Translations under genes and position numbers: made by a program | The notes under the pieces: generated by a model | What the model was told of the DNA's origin: nothing | Database searches by the model: none | Seen by the model: the letters and a program-made list of their open reading frames with translations, nothing else | Assembly: GCA_033761915.1 (NCBI GenBank) | Contig: JANRMC010000266.1 | Coordinates: 1 to 31,493, forward strand | Source: JACMLD01 sp033761915 | GTDB lineage: Bacteria > Bacteroidota > Bacteroidia > Chitinophagales > Chitinophagaceae | Reading direction: 5' to 3' | Length of the DNA stretch: 31,493 nt | In this document: positions 30,323-31,493 of the stretch, piece after piece | Layout: each line of letters begins with the position of its first letter | Position numbering within the stretch: position 1 is the first letter of the stretch

Positions 30323-31390
30323 ATGAAAAAGTACAAACCCGGGGTACTGTTTGGCAAAGAACTGGAAGCCCTGTATAAAGATGCTAAAGAAAATCAATTT
30401 GCGTTACCCGCTGTAAACACTATTGGCACCAATAATATTAATGCCACATTAGAAACAGCCGCTAAAGTAAACTCGCCTGTTATTATTCAGTTTTCAAATG
30501 GTGGTGCCCAGTTTATTGCTGGTAAAGGAATGCCCAATGGTGCATTACAAGCTAATATCAGCGGTGGTATTTCTGGCGCCTTACACATACACAATGTTGC
30601 CAAATACTATGGCGTACCCGTAGTATTGCATACAGACCATGCCGCCAAAAAATGGTTGCCATGGGTAAGTGGTTTAATTGATGCCGGTGAGCAATTTTAT
30701 AAAGAAAAAGGCCAACCCCTGTTCAGCAGCCACATGCTGGATTTAAGTGAAGAGCCTATTGAAGAAAACATTCACACCTCTGTTGAGTTTTACAAACGCA
30801 TGGCCCCATTGGGTATGAGCATAGAAATTGAGCTGGGTGTAACCGGCGGAGAAGAAGACGGTGTTGATAACAGCGATGTGGAGAATGATAAACTATACAC
30901 ACAACCACAACACGTGGCCTATGCATACACAGAGCTGAGCAAAGTAGGTAACATGTTTACCGTTGCTGCTGCGTTTGGTAATGTGCACGGTGTTTACAAA
31001 CCAGGCAATGTAGAACTGCGCCCCGAAATTTTAAAAAACAGTCAGGATTATATTGAAAGAGAATTGAAGACCGGCAGCAAACCCGTTTACTTTGTGTTTC
31101 ATGGTGGCAGCGGTAGTCCGCAACATCAAATTCGCGAAGCAATTGGTTACGGTGCTATTAAAATGAATATTGATACCGACCTGCAATGGAGTTTCTGGGA
31201 AGGTGTAATGAACTTTTATAAAAAGAACGAAGCCTACCTGCAAGGTCAGTTGGGTAACCCGGAAGGAGCCGATAAACCTAATAAAAAATATTACGATCCC
31301 CGCGTATGGTTGCGCAAAGGAGAAGAAACTTTTAGCAAGCGTTTAGAAGTGGCTTTTGAAGATTTAAATTGCATTAACCGCAACGCATAA
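30323..31390 (+). CDS. fbaA: Fructose-bisphosphate aldolase, class II
   Basis: It cleaves fructose 1,6-bisphosphate to dihydroxyacetone phosphate and glyceraldehyde 3-phosphate (and the reverse in gluconeogenesis), a cytoplasmic zinc enzyme. The 355-residue sequence resembles E. coli FbaA: LHTDHAAKK with D105 and zinc ligand H106, E170 in SIEIELGV, H222 in GNVHGVYKPG, FHGGSGSP (around 259-266) and NIDTDLQW. Length matches the class IIA group. It is followed by a strong terminator. Confidence 0.97.
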   Translation: MKKYKPGVLFGKELEALYKDAKENQFALPAVNTIGTNNINATLETAAKVNSPVIIQFSNGGAQFIAGKGMPNGALQANISGGISGALHIHNVAKYYGVPVVLHTDHAAKKWLPWVSGLIDAGEQFYKEKGQPLFSSHMLDLSEEPIEENIHTSVEFYKRMAPLGMSIEIELGVTGGEEDGVDNSDVENDKLYTQPQHVAYAYTELSKVGNMFTVAAAFGNVHGVYKPGNVELRPEILKNSQDYIERELKTGSKPVYFVFHGGSGSPQHQIREAIGYGAIKMNIDTDLQWSFWEGVMNFYKKNEAYLQGQLGNPEGADKPNKKYYDPRVWLRKGEETFSKRLEVAFEDLNCINRNA

Positions 31391-31412
31391 TTTGTATAAC
31401 TACTATATAATT

Positions 31413-31445
31413 AAAAACACCCGCTGTATGGCGGGTGTTTTTTTA
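31413..31445 (+). terminator. Intrinsic terminator of the aldolase gene
   Basis: The 12-bp stem AAAAACACCCGC/GCGGGTGTTTTT has a 6-nt loop and is followed by T's. It lies 22 bp after the stop. Confidence 0.9.
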
Positions 31446-31447
31446 TA

Positions 31448-31493
31448 GGTAACCAACCGCAGTATAAAGCCCGGCATTGTTGCGTCGCACACT
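31448..31493 (-). repeat. Dispersed intergenic repeat, cut at the window edge
   Basis: GGTAACCAACCGCAGTATAA starts it and GTTGCGTCGCACACT ends at the window boundary. The inner ATGCCGGGCTTT (reverse complement) also occurs in the copy at 9049. Confidence 0.8.

Overview
The window looks like chromosomal DNA of a Bacteroidota bacterium, most likely from the Chitinophagaceae. The evidence is the TAnnTTTG-type -7 promoter elements, weak Shine-Dalgarno sites, Bacteroidota-length SecA, a mitochondrial-type citrate synthase, a lipoprotein-type clade II NosZ, and an AraC-type sensor domain of a kind common in that family. The lineage is an inference from protein style; there is no rRNA marker here.

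Layout. 1-2167 (minus): start of a DNA photolyase (cut by the window edge), a class IV PLP aminotransferase/aminodeoxychorismate lyase-like enzyme, and a NarL-type response regulator. 2168-3660: a 1.5 kb stretch without convincing protein genes, holding two inverted-repeat-bounded segments, a possible folded RNA, one intact tRNA-Ala(GGC) and three broken tRNA copies. 3661-7271 (plus): a CHASE3/PAS histidine kinase, its NarL-type regulator, and a stand-alone receiver. 7455-10192 (minus): citrate synthase, a small membrane protein and SurE. 10488-14602: a sensor domain without its DNA-binding half, then SecA on the minus strand. 14968-20550 (plus): lipoprotein, AtpG, ScpB, DUF547 protein, LysA and an S4 RNA-binding protein. 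20551-27639 (minus): a complete nitrous oxide reduction operon in transcription order: cytochrome c, nosZ, fasciclin lipoprotein, membrane protein-NosL fusion, nosD, nosF, nosY. 27813-31390 (plus): an Rrf2/NsrR-like regulator divergent from the nos operon, a BtuF-like binding protein without signal peptide, an unnamed protein with kinase-like motifs, and class II fructose-bisphosphate aldolase.

How it works together. The nos operon is the main accessory function: NosZ reduces N2O to N2 in the periplasm, the cytochrome c probably supplies electrons, and NosL/NosD/NosF/NosY deliver copper and sulfur for the Cu centres. The 173-bp divergent region between nos and the Rrf2 gene carries a near-consensus promoter, a 12-8-12 inverted repeat overlapping the inferred nos transcription start, and a Crp/Fnr-type palindrome about 64 bp upstream of that start. 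This arrangement suggests repression by the Rrf2 protein plus anaerobic activation.

A second theme is a family of about 50-bp dispersed intergenic repeats (core GTGTGCGACGCAAC) found ten times, including one inverted pair and one copy inside the nos operon. The least-understood items are this repeat family, the kinase-like protein at 29093-30199, the decayed tRNA cluster, and the NosL fusion. No phage, transposase, integrase or CRISPR array was seen.
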